Source: CAYSSJ01 sp964433675
GTDB taxonomy: Bacteria > Cloacimonadota > Cloacimonadia > Cloacimonadales > TCS61
Assembly (NCBI GenBank): GCA_964433675.1
Contig: CAYSSJ010000019.1
Coordinates: 1-57,851, forward strand
Direction of reading: 5' to 3'
DNA: 57,851 nucleotides
The notes beneath the pieces were generated by a model. The model saw only the letters and a program-made list of their open reading frames with translations, had not been told where the DNA came from and did not search any database. Shown here one piece after another: positions 1-9,365 of this stretch (positions are counted from its first letter, which is position 1; each line of letters begins with the position of its first letter). The translations under genes and the position numbers were made by a program.

Positions 1-340
1 TCTTTCTTCTATCTTCTATTTTCTTTCTGCCTACTGTATTCTGTATTCCGTATTCTGTATTTTGGCTTGTGACCTCTAAACCCTAAACTTCAGCTTGCTT
101 CTCTTCCACAACTCAACGATTCAACGATTGAACGATTCAACAAATTAACCAATTAACCAATCAACATTATCTTGCTACTCTTGCACCAACTCACACTTCG
201 ATACGCTCTAGCTTACGCCGAAGCTACTCAGTGTGACAAGCTTCTGACCTCTAAACCCTCAACCTTAAACTCTAAACATCATCCTTGTCCTCCGTAGCCT
301 CGGCGAAGGAGGATTGCTTCTCTTCCACTATTTCCAAATT
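1..340. repeat. Degenerate short-period repeat region, non-coding
   Basis: No plausible gene is seen here. The stretch contains imperfect tandem units: a TATTCTG-type unit around 39-61 and AACGATTCA and AATTAACC-type units around 114-165. It also holds two copies of a GACCTCTAAACCCT-type segment (near 69 and 246) and two copies of GCTTCTCTTCCAC (near 97 and 317). Two GC-richer inverted segments lie at about 191-238 and 287-313 (CCTCC...GGAGG). It looks like dispersed intergenic repeat material and its function is unknown. Confidence 0.5.
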
Positions 341-362
341 ACTCCTACAGCAAAATCAATGC

Positions 363-392
363 TTGACAGAAAATGGAGGCATAGCAGATTAA
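363..392 (+). promoter_or_regulatory. Candidate promoter of the bTHX gene
   Basis: A perfect TTGACA lies at 363-368, about 55 bases before the bTHX start. The -10 region is AT-rich (around 386-393) but has no clear consensus. The same TTGAC box lies ahead of most transcription units in this window, which is the main support. Confidence 0.35.
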
Positions 393-421
393 TTTTAAAA
401 TTATAAAGGTGGGATTTTAAT

Positions 422-517
422 ATGGGAAAAGGAGACAGAAAAACAAAGAAGGGTAAGATCTGGCGAAAGAGTTATGGTAAAAAACGACCTCATAAGGTCA
501 AAAAACAAGAAAAATAA
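422..517 (+). CDS. 30S ribosomal protein bTHX
   Basis: A 31-residue, strongly basic protein that begins MGKGDRKTKKGKIWRKSYGK. This matches the family signature of the small ribosomal subunit protein Thx first seen in Thermus, which binds in the head of the 30S subunit and stabilises 16S rRNA. Its length is normal for the family (about 25-35 residues). An AAGGTGGG Shine-Dalgarno sequence sits about 10 bases before the ATG. It appears monocistronic, with a TTGACA box upstream. The gene is easily missed because of its size. Identification is from the conserved N-terminal half. Confidence 0.9.
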   Translation: MGKGDRKTKKGKIWRKSYGKKRPHKVKKQEK

Positions 518-881
518 CTTTATTACACATTTTGATACAATTATCCTACTCTGCAACCTTGTTCTACCGAAATACGGTGTTTACAATGGTTCATGTATGC
601 ATGCTTAATCTCTTTCTATAGCAAGAGATTAACTTGCTGTAAACCGAATGAATAAATCTGTCGGATTTTGAAAAGTATTCAGAATTTGAATAACCTACAT
701 TTTCGGTTGCTCAATCTCTTTAATAATAACAAATTTCTTCCGAACATCCGATACAAACTCAAATTCAGGTCTCTAAAGAATAATCAATACATTTTATCCC
801 AAATTATCCTACAAAATAATAGATTTCGGAATAATAATTGCTACAAATATGTAACAGTGTTAAATAAATAGGAATGGGGGT
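518..881. other. Intergenic region with a 10-bp inverted repeat (605-614/623-632)
   Basis: No convincing gene lies between the bTHX gene and dsbD. A perfect 10-bp inverted repeat (TTAATCTCTT ... AAGAGATTAA) with an 8-base loop lies at 605-632. It is not followed by a T-run, so it is not a typical intrinsic terminator; it could be an operator or an mRNA end. The 3' part is very AT-rich and leads to the GGAATGGGGG ribosome binding site of dsbD. Confidence 0.4.
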
Positions 882-2570
882 ATGAGCGTGAAGCAGATAC
901 TGAGTTTGATATTCACTATAATCGCTGTATCTTTATTAGCTCAGAGTCCGAATATCCAAGCTGATATAGTTGAAAATGAGTTATTGATCAGATTTGAATT
1001 TCCGGAAGGTTATCATCAGGAACTGCAAGAGGATTATTTTTACATCAATATCGAGCCGGTCGAGGGATTGGAATTTGGTCCCACTATCTATCCTGAAGGT
1101 GTAGAAAGTGAATTTGGCTACATAGCATATTACGATGAAGCTCTATTGCGGCGTGAGATAGAGATAATCTCCGCTCTCCCCGATGATCTAAACAACCTCA
1201 CTGTCTTAGTAGGCTATCAGCTTTGTGAAGATACCGGAGCATGTCTATTCCCCGAAGAAGAGACTTTGACAGTTGATTTCACCATCAGCAAAGCTATGCT
1301 GCCACCGAGTCAAACGATCCCGTTGGTCACAATTTTACAATATCTCCTCATGGCATTTATCGGAGGTATCCTGCTCAATATCATGCCTTGTGTGCTGCCG
1401 GTATTATCCATACGAGCTTTGAATATTGTAAACCAAAGTCATCAAGATCGGAGAATGATCCTAAAAAACGCATTTGCTTATACGGGTGGGATCCTTACTT
1501 CCTTTATTATCCTCGCTGCTATCATTATAATAATAAAGATATCCGGCGAGTTGATCGGTTGGGGCTTTCAGTTTCAGAACATTGGTTTTGTACTAGCCCT
1601 TATCATCCTAATCTACCTTTTTGCTCTTTCCCTCTTCGATGTATTTCTGATTCAACCTCCCGGACTGCAGGCAGCTTCCAAAGTATCTAACAAAACCGGA
1701 TTTTCCGGCTCTTTCGTTAGCGGTATTTTTGCCGTACTATTAGCCACACCCTGCACAGCGCCTCTGCTAGGAGCAGCTTTGGGATTTGCCTTTACCCAAC
1801 CGCCACTGATGATCTTGGGTATCTTTATACTGATCGGGTTCGGAATGGCTCTGCCTTTCGTTATTTTAGGTTTTAATCCCAAAATCATCCAAGCTTTGCC
1901 CAAACCGGGAGAATGGATGAATACATTCCGCCAAGCAATGGGATTCTTACTGGTGTTTACCACGATCTATCTCTTGCGAACTTTATACTTTCTTGTCGGT
2001 GGTATGGGCATATTGAATGTGTTGCTTTATTTATCTATACTAAGCATTGCCGCTTGGTTATATGGTAAATATGTGAAACCGATATACCCCAGAAGAAAAC
2101 AATGGACATTCGTCATCATTGCCCTCGTTATCGCTATCTTACCTGCTTTTCATCTGTTGAGTTTCAATAGTGCCGAGTTTAGTGAACAAGGTTCGGAATA
2201 TTCTGCTCGATCAAGCTGGCAGGAATTTTCTCCCGAATTGGTAGCAGAACTGCGCTCTCAAAACCTACCAGTCTTCATAGACTTTACAGCAGAATGGTGC
2301 ACGACATGCAAAACAAACCACGCTCTCGTACTCCATACGGAAGAAATAGAATCCGCTTTCCGAGAAAACAACGTGCAATTGCTTGTCGCTGATAATACTC
2401 GCAGAAACCCAATCATCGATAGTTGGTTACAAAGATTCGGACGAGCCGGTGTTCCTTTATATATTCTGTACATACCCGGGGAAAATGAACCGGTTATCCT
2501 ACCTGAAATCATCACAAAACAAATGATATATGAGACCTTAAAACTGATACCTGAAGGAGAAAACCGATGA
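882..2570 (+). CDS. dsbD: Thiol:disulfide interchange protein DsbD
   Basis: An inner-membrane reductant conduit that carries electrons from cytoplasmic thioredoxin to exported thiol proteins. All three DsbD domains are visible. After a signal peptide (about 1-21) comes a periplasmic alpha domain with the cysteine pair C115/C121 (YQLCEDTGACLF). The central CcdA-like membrane domain (about 150-430) carries C170 (NIMPCVLP) and C291 (ATPCTAP). The C-terminal thioredoxin domain has C473/C476 (EWCTTCK). The length of 562 residues is normal for full DsbD. The ATG follows a GGAATGGGGG site. Its stop overlaps the next start (ATGA). It heads a run of four exported thioredoxin-fold proteins, which are its likely clients. 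Confidence 0.93.
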   Translation: MSVKQILSLIFTIIAVSLLAQSPNIQADIVENELLIRFEFPEGYHQELQEDYFYINIEPVEGLEFGPTIYPEGVESEFGYIAYYDEALLRREIEIISALPDDLNNLTVLVGYQLCEDTGACLFPEEETLTVDFTISKAMLPPSQTIPLVTILQYLLMAFIGGILLNIMPCVLPVLSIRALNIVNQSHQDRRMILKNAFAYTGGILTSFIILAAIIIIIKISGELIGWGFQFQNIGFVLALIILIYLFALSLFDVFLIQPPGLQAASKVSNKTGFSGSFVSGIFAVLLATPCTAPLLGAALGFAFTQPPLMILGIFILIGFGMALPFVILGFNPKIIQALPKPGEWMNTFRQAMGFLLVFTTIYLLRTLYFLVGGMGILNVLLYLSILSIAAWLYGKYVKPIYPRRKQWTFVIIALVIAILPAFHLLSFNSAEFSEQGSEYSARSSWQEFSPELVAELRSQNLPVFIDFTAEWCTTCKTNHALVLHTEEIESAFRENNVQLLVADNTRRNPIIDSWLQRFGRAGVPLYILYIPGENEPVILPEIITKQMIYETLKLIPEGENR

Positions 2571-3631
2571 GATACATATTACTGATTTTGCTAATAATAA
2601 CACTTTTCGCATGCAATAGATTCGATAACACTTTCGAGCCTCCCGCAGAGCATGAGATCGAAGTTTTCTTCTCCGCTTTTACTACTGCTTTGCAAACTCA
2701 GGAGGTGGAAAATGTCATGGCTTATTATCACCCGGAGTATCTCAATGGAAACGATGATTACAATAGTGTACAAAATTTTTACACAGACCTTTTAGAAAAT
2801 GACGATCTCCAAATAACTACAGAGTTATTAAACTATCAGGACTTTCCCAAAATAGACTGGCAGTTAACTGTGATGCAAGCTCAGAGCGTTATTATAGATT
2901 CCACTGTTAACGATTATCTCATACCGGATAATGACAGTTACCTCTTTTATGGAGATCAGCTCATGGATAACGATAATCAAGTTGTATTGGTAGAACTGGC
3001 GACAGCTACCTGGTGCCCTTCTTGCCCCTATGTGGAATCTGCATTAGATGAGCTAAAGACCGTGCTGGGCAATCAATTTCATTACATCGAATATCATTAC
3101 CAAGATCCGCTGGAAGTACCCGGCAACGGTGAGATCCTAAATTACTACAATATCACCTCCATGCCACGTGCTATCATTCAAGGACAGCTAAGCTTGACTC
3201 AGGATGGGAACAATACGACAGCGCTCTATCAGAGTGCTATCAATCAATTCACCGATCAACCTGCCCTTGTTTTCTTATCCGGTTTCGATGGGACGATCGT
3301 TGATAATCAACTAAACGGTTCTATAGATATCGAATTGGACCAAACGTTATCCAAAGAGAATCTCTACCTCCGCTATGCTTTGGTACAGACAGTTACCGAA
3401 TATACAAATTATGCCGGCGATGCATGTAAACAAGTCGTGATCGCTCATGATAAAACTCCGGTTACTATTCCCGATTTAACCGGTGCTCAACAGTTTATCC
3501 TCACACTACCGGAATCTTACCCGGATAATGTGAAACTTTACCTGTGGCTACAGACTATGGAAGAGATCTATGATCCCGAAACTTGCAAAGTATATAATGC
3601 AATAGAAGAAGAATTACCAAACAGGAGATAA
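2567..3631 (+). CDS. Thioredoxin-fold lipoprotein
   Basis: A 354-residue predicted lipoprotein. A short hydrophobic signal ends in the lipobox LFAC, with C16 as the lipidated cysteine. An N-terminal domain of about 100 residues has no recognised family. A thioredoxin-like domain follows with a WCPSC active site (C150/C153) and, about 45 residues later, a cis-Pro-type SMPRA motif. The C-terminal part resembles the Omp28-like exported proteins downstream. It is translationally coupled to dsbD (4-base overlap) and lies 3 bases before a tlpA-like gene, so it is probably reduced by DsbD. Its substrate is unknown. Confidence 0.75.
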   Translation: MRYILLILLIITLFACNRFDNTFEPPAEHEIEVFFSAFTTALQTQEVENVMAYYHPEYLNGNDDYNSVQNFYTDLLENDDLQITTELLNYQDFPKIDWQLTVMQAQSVIIDSTVNDYLIPDNDSYLFYGDQLMDNDNQVVLVELATATWCPSCPYVESALDELKTVLGNQFHYIEYHYQDPLEVPGNGEILNYYNITSMPRAIIQGQLSLTQDGNNTTALYQSAINQFTDQPALVFLSGFDGTIVDNQLNGSIDIELDQTLSKENLYLRYALVQTVTEYTNYAGDACKQVVIAHDKTPVTIPDLTGAQQFILTLPESYPDNVKLYLWLQTMEEIYDPETCKVYNAIEEELPNRR

Positions 3632-3634
3632 ATT

Positions 3635-4126
3635 ATGCGGTATATTATGATTGGACTTATCCTTATCTTTAGTATTGTTGTCTCAGCTGAATCTTTAGCT
3701 CCCGATTTCAGTTTGCGAGATTTAGATGGAGCCTTATTCAATTTGGAAGAGAATCTGGGCGACAAGCTTGTCCTGATTGATTTCTGGGCTACTTGGTGCT
3801 CACCATGTATGCGCTATTTACCAAAACTGCACGAGATCCAAGAGCTATTTATCGAAGAATTATTGTTGGTAACTATCTCTATCGACAGACCGCGAAATCA
3901 CAGTGATGTCAGACGGGTGATTCGTTCCCAAAACTATGATTTCATTACTTTACTCGATCCTAACGGAGAAGTACAGCGGCAGTATAATGTACGCACTGTC
4001 CCCCACACTTTTCTCATCGATAGAGAAGGCAGAATAGTCTATGACCATTCCGGTTACAGACAGGGAGACGAAGAAGCGCTAGTAGCTAAGATCAGAGCTT
4101 TGTTGAATAATGGAGAATCCGAATGA
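3635..4126 (+). CDS. TlpA/ResA-like exported thioredoxin
   Basis: A 163-residue AhpC/TSA-Redoxin family protein with an N-terminal signal sequence (about 1-18) and the motif DFWATWCSPC (C55/C58). The TVPHTFLID segment supplies the cis-proline typical of TlpA/ResA proteins. Such proteins act outside the cytoplasmic membrane as disulfide reductases, often in cytochrome c maturation or thiol repair, and take electrons from CcdA or DsbD. No heme-maturation genes are in view, so the target is open. The start lies 3 bases after the preceding gene, and its stop overlaps the next start. Confidence 0.85.
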   Translation: MRYIMIGLILIFSIVVSAESLAPDFSLRDLDGALFNLEENLGDKLVLIDFWATWCSPCMRYLPKLHEIQELFIEELLLVTISIDRPRNHSDVRRVIRSQNYDFITLLDPNGEVQRQYNVRTVPHTFLIDREGRIVYDHSGYRQGDEEALVAKIRALLNNGESE

Positions 4127-5559
4127 GATATTTTTGCTTATTGATCGTGCTTCTGTTTTTCTTAAATTTGTCCGGAGAAGTAACATTTTACGGCACCAAC
4201 GACATCCAATATACATATAAATATGCGCCGGATAGTCTGAATCACTATTTTGAAAATCGCTTCTCTTTTACGATGAATTATAGAAATCTCACTTTCGGTA
4301 ACACCTTTATTGCTGAACTTCCCAAATATGACCCTTATACGGGTATCGAACATTTGGATGCAAGCGATCTCTCTTATAGATGGGATGAGAGGTATCTGTC
4401 CTATTCTATGGGGGCATTGAATATCACTGGCGGTATGTTTGAGGAGACTTTTGGCTCAGGCATGATGTTCAGTTCATACTACGACAGAGAGATAGATCAT
4501 GATACCAGACTTACCGGTGGTGTTATCAGAATAAATGAACGCAACTGGCATATGAAAGCACTATATGCTGCTTTACCAAACGAAAACCGAGAGGATAGAT
4601 CGGATATTGCCTACGGTGTAGATATCGAGCGTACTTTGTGGGGCAGATTATCAGTAGCAGCTTCAGCGATCTCATACAGACATAGTCATATCCTCACCAG
4701 CCGATATAACCAACTTAATCTCTATGGCGGCAGGCTATCCTATTCGTTGCCGAATTTTGCCGATCTTCATGCCGAGTACGCCATTATAGACGAAGATAAT
4801 GCAGAGTTTACACCGCGAGAAGGACATGCTATTTATGCTGATCTAAATTTGTATATTTCTGACTTTACTATCTCCGGTGCTTATAAGAACTACAACCGTT
4901 TCGATCTCAGGTTAAACGATCTTCCTATGGTTAATAACACGGAAGAGCCACTTTCCGAAGCTGTAATCCCCGGATATGATGATGAAGGTGTAATGGCTTC
5001 AGTTCAATATAACCCCGGTTTTAGATCTCAATACAAGCTCAGCTATGCAGAAGGTTGGAACAATGATTTCTCTATCCGCCAAAACGATCTATATCTGAAC
5101 TATAGATTCATGCATCGGGATTACACGATCAACACCGAATATACCCATTTCGAAAGACTGGAAAAAGAGATCAATCGTTGGGAAAAGATCCTAACTCCAG
5201 CCGTTTCAGTAGATTTTATTATTGATGACAAGCCTATCCATTTATATCTCGATCATGAGGTCAAAGAGAACAAGAAGAGCCAGGAGCTTACCAGAATTTT
5301 CCAACCCACATTCCAAACTGACATTGAGTTCGATGAATTAGCTGTCACACTAATCCTCTCCTATCCCTATGAGGATTTTGATACGTTTTTTGATAATAAA
5401 TTATGGCTTGGTGTAGAGCTGAGCCGCTATATTTACACAAATACCCAGATTAGATTATTTGCAGGACAAGAAAGAGGCGGCAAAGTATGTCGCCAAGGTG
5501 TATGCAGATATCAAGAACCGTTCGAAGGGTTACGGTTGAATGTAATGACGGTGTTTTAA
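4123..5559 (+). CDS. Outer-membrane beta-barrel protein of unknown function
   Basis: A 478-residue protein with a signal peptide (about 1-18). The rest consists of repeated amphipathic, aromatic-rich strands (alternating Y/F with polar residues) that end in F, as expected for a porin-like outer-membrane barrel. It resembles the DUF6029-type proteins of Bacteroidota in style, though I cannot confirm this. Near the C-terminus is a Cys pair (GGKVCRQGVCRYQEPF) that could form a disulfide, which fits its place inside a DsbD/thioredoxin operon. It overlaps the tlpA-like gene by 4 bases. Confidence 0.65.
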   Translation: MRYFCLLIVLLFFLNLSGEVTFYGTNDIQYTYKYAPDSLNHYFENRFSFTMNYRNLTFGNTFIAELPKYDPYTGIEHLDASDLSYRWDERYLSYSMGALNITGGMFEETFGSGMMFSSYYDREIDHDTRLTGGVIRINERNWHMKALYAALPNENREDRSDIAYGVDIERTLWGRLSVAASAISYRHSHILTSRYNQLNLYGGRLSYSLPNFADLHAEYAIIDEDNAEFTPREGHAIYADLNLYISDFTISGAYKNYNRFDLRLNDLPMVNNTEEPLSEAVIPGYDDEGVMASVQYNPGFRSQYKLSYAEGWNNDFSIRQNDLYLNYRFMHRDYTINTEYTHFERLEKEINRWEKILTPAVSVDFIIDDKPIHLYLDHEVKENKKSQELTRIFQPTFQTDIEFDELAVTLILSYPYEDFDTFFDNKLWLGVELSRYIYTNTQIRLFAGQERGGKVCRQGVCRYQEPFEGLRLNVMTVF

Positions 5560-5586
5560 TTATGAAAAAGATTATTAGGAGCAAAT

Positions 5587-6942
5587 ATGTTGAGAAAGAT
5601 CATGATATTGCTACTCCTTCTATTTGTTGCGCAGGTATTGTTTGCCGATCTTACCGGCTATCCGCGCACGGTATTGGGAGAGCTATTTACCACAGCAGGA
5701 TGCGGGCCCTGTCCCGATAGCTACGCCGGTCTGGCTGTAGTTCATTCTCGCTTGGATTATACCGAGTTTATTAGTATCCGCTATTACTCTCATTGGGGAC
5801 TATACGGTTCTCCTGAGATACAGGAAGTATTCGATTATTATGGAGTGGAATCTACTCCACATGCAATTTTTAACGGTATTTCGGAAGTGGTAGGCGCCGG
5901 TCCGGAGATCGTCTCCGGCGGACCTTATTTGGCAGCCGTTGATACACTCATAACTAAAGTATCACCATTGAAGATGGAGATCTCATCTTTCGATCAAGAC
6001 AGTGGAGATTTTAGCGTGGATGTAACCATGCTTTCACCTGATGTTCACATTGATGACGCATCTATACGATTTGTACTTGTGGAAGACGATCTCACCACTC
6101 TTCATACCAAAGCAGTAAGAAGAGTAGTTAGCGACTCATTCAATATCTCAGGACAGAATACTACCCTGGATTTTTCTGACAGTTTCGATTTGGATGCCGC
6201 GTGGGTAAATGCCAATCTGAACATGGTAGCATTTGTTCAACAGCATGATTATGTAATCGTTCAAGCGATCTCTACATATCCGACCCCGGATTATAAGCTT
6301 CGCCCGATGGTACCATTTTCACAAGTAATTACCGGACCGAGTACCGGCATGTATGAGACGGATTATTTCGCCCTGATCAACTTTGGACTGGAAGATGATT
6401 ATACCATCGAACTAATCGTAGAAAATTCACCGGAAGGTTGGACGATTACCTATTGCGATCAGAATAATTGTTATATAGGACCGCATGAGTTTTCTCTGGG
6501 AGAAGGTGAATACGAATTTTTCGGAGCAACCGTTATGCCAAACTCAGAAGGTACTGCCTATTTCAAATTCCAAATCACTTCAGCAAATTCAGATTCAGTA
6601 TACTATGTACATTTTACTTACCATGCCGAAGAGGTTAGCTCTGATGAGCCCGTGGTAAAAAGCCAAGCTATCTTGCATCAGAATTTTCCCAATCCATTCA
6701 ACCCTCAAACTACTATCAGTTTCCAAATACCGGAGATTTCCGATGAAGTAAACTTAGAGATTTATTCTATCAACGGTAGATTTATCAAAAGATTCAACAA
6801 TATACCGATAACAAATAATGAGGGAAGTGTAGTTTGGGATGGTAGAGACCACCGGGATGAAATTGTATCGAGTGGCGTTTACCTTTATAAATTGTCATAT
6901 AATGATCATATTATGAGCAAAAAGATGCTCTTAATAAAATAA
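5587..6942 (+). CDS. Omp28-like secreted thioredoxin-fold protein with T9SS sorting domain
   Basis: A 451-residue protein with a signal peptide (about 1-21) and an N-terminal thioredoxin-like domain with a CGPC motif (C39/C42), followed by beta-rich domains. The C-terminal 85 residues or so form a FlgD-like/T9SS type A sorting domain: FPNPFNPQTTI, then a VVWDGRD turn, then SGVYLYKL and a basic MLLIK end. It should be exported by Sec and moved to the surface by the type IX system. The ATG has an AGGAGC site 6-7 bases upstream. It follows the barrel gene by 27 bases in the same run. The thiol function is inferred from the CxxC and the neighbours. Confidence 0.8.
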   Translation: MLRKIMILLLLLFVAQVLFADLTGYPRTVLGELFTTAGCGPCPDSYAGLAVVHSRLDYTEFISIRYYSHWGLYGSPEIQEVFDYYGVESTPHAIFNGISEVVGAGPEIVSGGPYLAAVDTLITKVSPLKMEISSFDQDSGDFSVDVTMLSPDVHIDDASIRFVLVEDDLTTLHTKAVRRVVSDSFNISGQNTTLDFSDSFDLDAAWVNANLNMVAFVQQHDYVIVQAISTYPTPDYKLRPMVPFSQVITGPSTGMYETDYFALINFGLEDDYTIELIVENSPEGWTITYCDQNNCYIGPHEFSLGEGEYEFFGATVMPNSEGTAYFKFQITSANSDSVYYVHFTYHAEEVSSDEPVVKSQAILHQNFPNPFNPQTTISFQIPEISDEVNLEIYSINGRFIKRFNNIPITNNEGSVVWDGRDHRDEIVSSGVYLYKLSYNDHIMSKKMLLIK

Positions 6943-6971
6943 GGAGAACCAAAAAGGAGGGTCAGAAGCCT

Positions 6972-9221
6972 ATGCTAAAGTATTTATTATTACTAGGACT
7001 TCTCTTGGTGGCTACATTTGCTATGGCGACGCAGATGTATGTCGTGGGGGAAGTCTTCACTCAAACGTGGTGCGGATATTGCCCTTCAGCGCGGTCTGCG
7101 TTGAATCAAATGCATCAAGATCCCGATCAGTTCCCGTATTTCATACCGTTGATCTGGCAAGGAGACGGTCCGAATCCGAGTCCGAATTATGGTGGACGTG
7201 GCGGATTATATGGAGTCAGTGGCATACCTCATGCTCAGTGGGGTGGCAGCCTTAACGTAGTTGGTGGTGGAACCGGCGTTTACAATAGCTATGTGGCAAG
7301 ATACAATACCGTATCGGCATGGGATAGCCCTGTAGAAATGCAAATGTCACTTTTCTTCGATGGACAGGGTGATTTAGTCGTTCAATCCGATCTCGAATTG
7401 GTAGGCGATATCACAACTTCCAATAATAAAATTATTTACATCGTAACTTATGATTTCACTCCCCAGCAAACACCGGATTATTTCGCTTCTGTCACTCATT
7501 ATGCTCAGGAGGATTTCCCCCTCTCATCTCAAGGAGAGAGCGGAGTATTCAATCATGCTTTCACAATCGATCCGGACTGGGAGTTGGAAAAAATGACCGG
7601 TGTGATAATAGTACAGACATTCGATGGTAATAAGCAAATACATCAAGCTGGAAGCTCAGAATTCACCGGGCTGACACCGCTTTTTACTTCTAATGTAACC
7701 ACAGGACCCCCATCACTGGTCGTTCATTTTGAAGATCAATCTCTTCCCATAGGTGGGATCGAATCATGGGAGTGGGATCTCAATGGAGACGGTAGTTTCG
7801 ATAGTACCTCCCAAAATCCGACTTATACTTATACCGAGATAGGCAATTACGATGTCACTCTCAGGATCTTTGATGGTGAAGAATACGCAGAAGCGACTTA
7901 TGAAAATTACATCACCGTTACTGATGCCTCAAACATTAGCGGGCCACTCTCGGGTATTTGGGATAGCGATCATAGCCCCTATTATATTACGGCAGATGCC
8001 AGCATCAAAGCGGATAATTTGTTGCAGATCCTGCCCGGTGTAGAAGTCAACGTTACCAATAGTCGTATCGAAGTTATTGGCAATCTGATCGCAAATGCCG
8101 AAGATGCCGAACCGATAGTATTCACAAGTGACACAAATTGGAAAGGGATCAAATTCAATAATCCCGATCATCTGAATGTCTTGAATAATTGTGAGATCAG
8201 TAATGCAAATCAATCCGCAATTATCATCGATAATGGCTCTCAAGTGGAGATCATCGGCAATAAGATATTCGCTAATCATAGTAATGCAGACGGCGTGATA
8301 GATCTGTCTTCTTCTGATGATGTGATCATCAAGAGAAACTTCATCGCTAACAATACCAGCAACTACTCTACCGGAGGTATAGAATGTGCAGCATCAAGCC
8401 CGCTTATCAGCAACAATATCATCGTCAACAACAGCGGTTCTTACGGAGCTTTGATATTCAAAAACGGCTCTGATGCAACTCTTATTAACAATACCATTGC
8501 CAACAATCTTCACGGAGATAGTGGTTTTATGATGTTTGTATTCAATTCTAATCCTACCATTATGAACTCGATTCTGTATGAAAGTGGCGAGCTGCTTTTC
8601 AATGCCGGTGGAGAGCCTACTATCACATATTCGCTGGTAAGTGGTGGATTTGATGGAGAAGGTAATATCGAGGGAGATCCAATGTTCGAATCACCTAGCG
8701 AAGGTGATGGTGCGGACTTTGATGGTATGGAAGCACTCTGGTATCTGTTGGAGGATTCACCTTGTATTGATGCCGGTAATCCCGATCCTATCTATAATGA
8801 TATAGAAGATCCGAATGATCCGGGCAATGCTCTCTGGCCCGCTATGGGTACGATAATAAATGATATGGGCGCATTCGGTGGTGATGGGTTTGTCGATCTT
8901 ACTTCCGCTGATGATAACATTGTAATACCCGTATCTCATAATAAAATCAGCGTCTATCCAAATCCGTTCAATCCAAATACAACCATAGCACTCTCTATAA
9001 CGGATCAAGATGCTAACTCTCCTATATCATTGCATGTTTACAATATAAAAGGGCAACTAGTTCGAACTCTGATAAACAAATCTATCCCAAATAGCACTTC
9101 TATGACTGTCAGTTGGGATGGAAAAGATAATTTGGGACAAAATGTAGCTTCAGGTATTTATTTTGCTAATCTGAAAACTAACTCTACATTCTCATCCCAA
9201 AAAATGCTCTTGCTCAAATAA
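6972..9221 (+). CDS. Secreted thioredoxin-fold/PKD/beta-helix protein with T9SS sorting domain
   Basis: A 749-residue modular surface protein. A signal peptide (about 1-19) is followed by a thioredoxin-like head with WCGYC (C34/C37). A PKD domain (about 237-317; WDLNGDG and YTYTEIGNYDVTL motifs) comes next, then a right-handed beta-helix built of Asn-rich repeats such as NNTIANN (about 330-560). The C-terminus is a T9SS type A sorting domain (YPNPFNPNTTI, VSWDGKD, SGIYFANL). Strong Shine-Dalgarno AAGGAGGG. From the PKD domain onward it closely resembles the M6 protease at 9366-12419, so the two are paralogues with different heads. It ends at a strong terminator. Confidence 0.8.
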   Translation: MLKYLLLLGLLLVATFAMATQMYVVGEVFTQTWCGYCPSARSALNQMHQDPDQFPYFIPLIWQGDGPNPSPNYGGRGGLYGVSGIPHAQWGGSLNVVGGGTGVYNSYVARYNTVSAWDSPVEMQMSLFFDGQGDLVVQSDLELVGDITTSNNKIIYIVTYDFTPQQTPDYFASVTHYAQEDFPLSSQGESGVFNHAFTIDPDWELEKMTGVIIVQTFDGNKQIHQAGSSEFTGLTPLFTSNVTTGPPSLVVHFEDQSLPIGGIESWEWDLNGDGSFDSTSQNPTYTYTEIGNYDVTLRIFDGEEYAEATYENYITVTDASNISGPLSGIWDSDHSPYYITADASIKADNLLQILPGVEVNVTNSRIEVIGNLIANAEDAEPIVFTSDTNWKGIKFNNPDHLNVLNNCEISNANQSAIIIDNGSQVEIIGNKIFANHSNADGVIDLSSSDDVIIKRNFIANNTSNYSTGGIECAASSPLISNNIIVNNSGSYGALIFKNGSDATLINNTIANNLHGDSGFMMFVFNSNPTIMNSILYESGELLFNAGGEPTITYSLVSGGFDGEGNIEGDPMFESPSEGDGADFDGMEALWYLLEDSPCIDAGNPDPIYNDIEDPNDPGNALWPAMGTIINDMGAFGGDGFVDLTSADDNIVIPVSHNKISVYPNPFNPNTTIALSITDQDANSPISLHVYNIKGQLVRTLINKSIPNSTSMTVSWDGKDNLGQNVASGIYFANLKTNSTFSSQKMLLLK

Positions 9222-9241
9222 GGCTTCATCATAGCCTCCTG

Positions 9242-9286
9242 CACTCAGCATCCTATGTTTGTCATAGAGATGCTGAGTGTTTTTTT
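9242..9286 (+). terminator. Intrinsic terminator of the dsbD-sorting-protein run
   Basis: A perfect 11-bp stem (CACTCAGCATC at 9242-9252 with GATGCTGAGTG at 9269-9279) is followed by seven T (9280-9286). It ends the operon that began at dsbD. Confidence 0.92.
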
Positions 9287-9297
9287 GAAAAAAAGTA

Positions 9298-9325
9298 TTG
9301 ACTAAATCAGTTGGAACGATAAATG
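9298..9325 (+). promoter_or_regulatory. Candidate promoter of the M6 protease gene
   Basis: TTGACT at 9298-9303 and TAAATG at 9320-9325 are 16 bases apart. They lie just after the upstream terminator and about 40 bases before the coding start. No second element confirms it. Confidence 0.4.
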
Positions 9326-9365
9326 CATCACTATAACATTAGCTAAAAGAAAAGGGGAGTATATT

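Noticed and set aside
668..871. Open frame of 67 codons from TTG, upstream of dsbD
   Set aside because: It is Asn/Leu/Phe-rich low-complexity translation of AT-rich DNA, has no ribosome binding site and matches no family pattern. It is most likely spurious.
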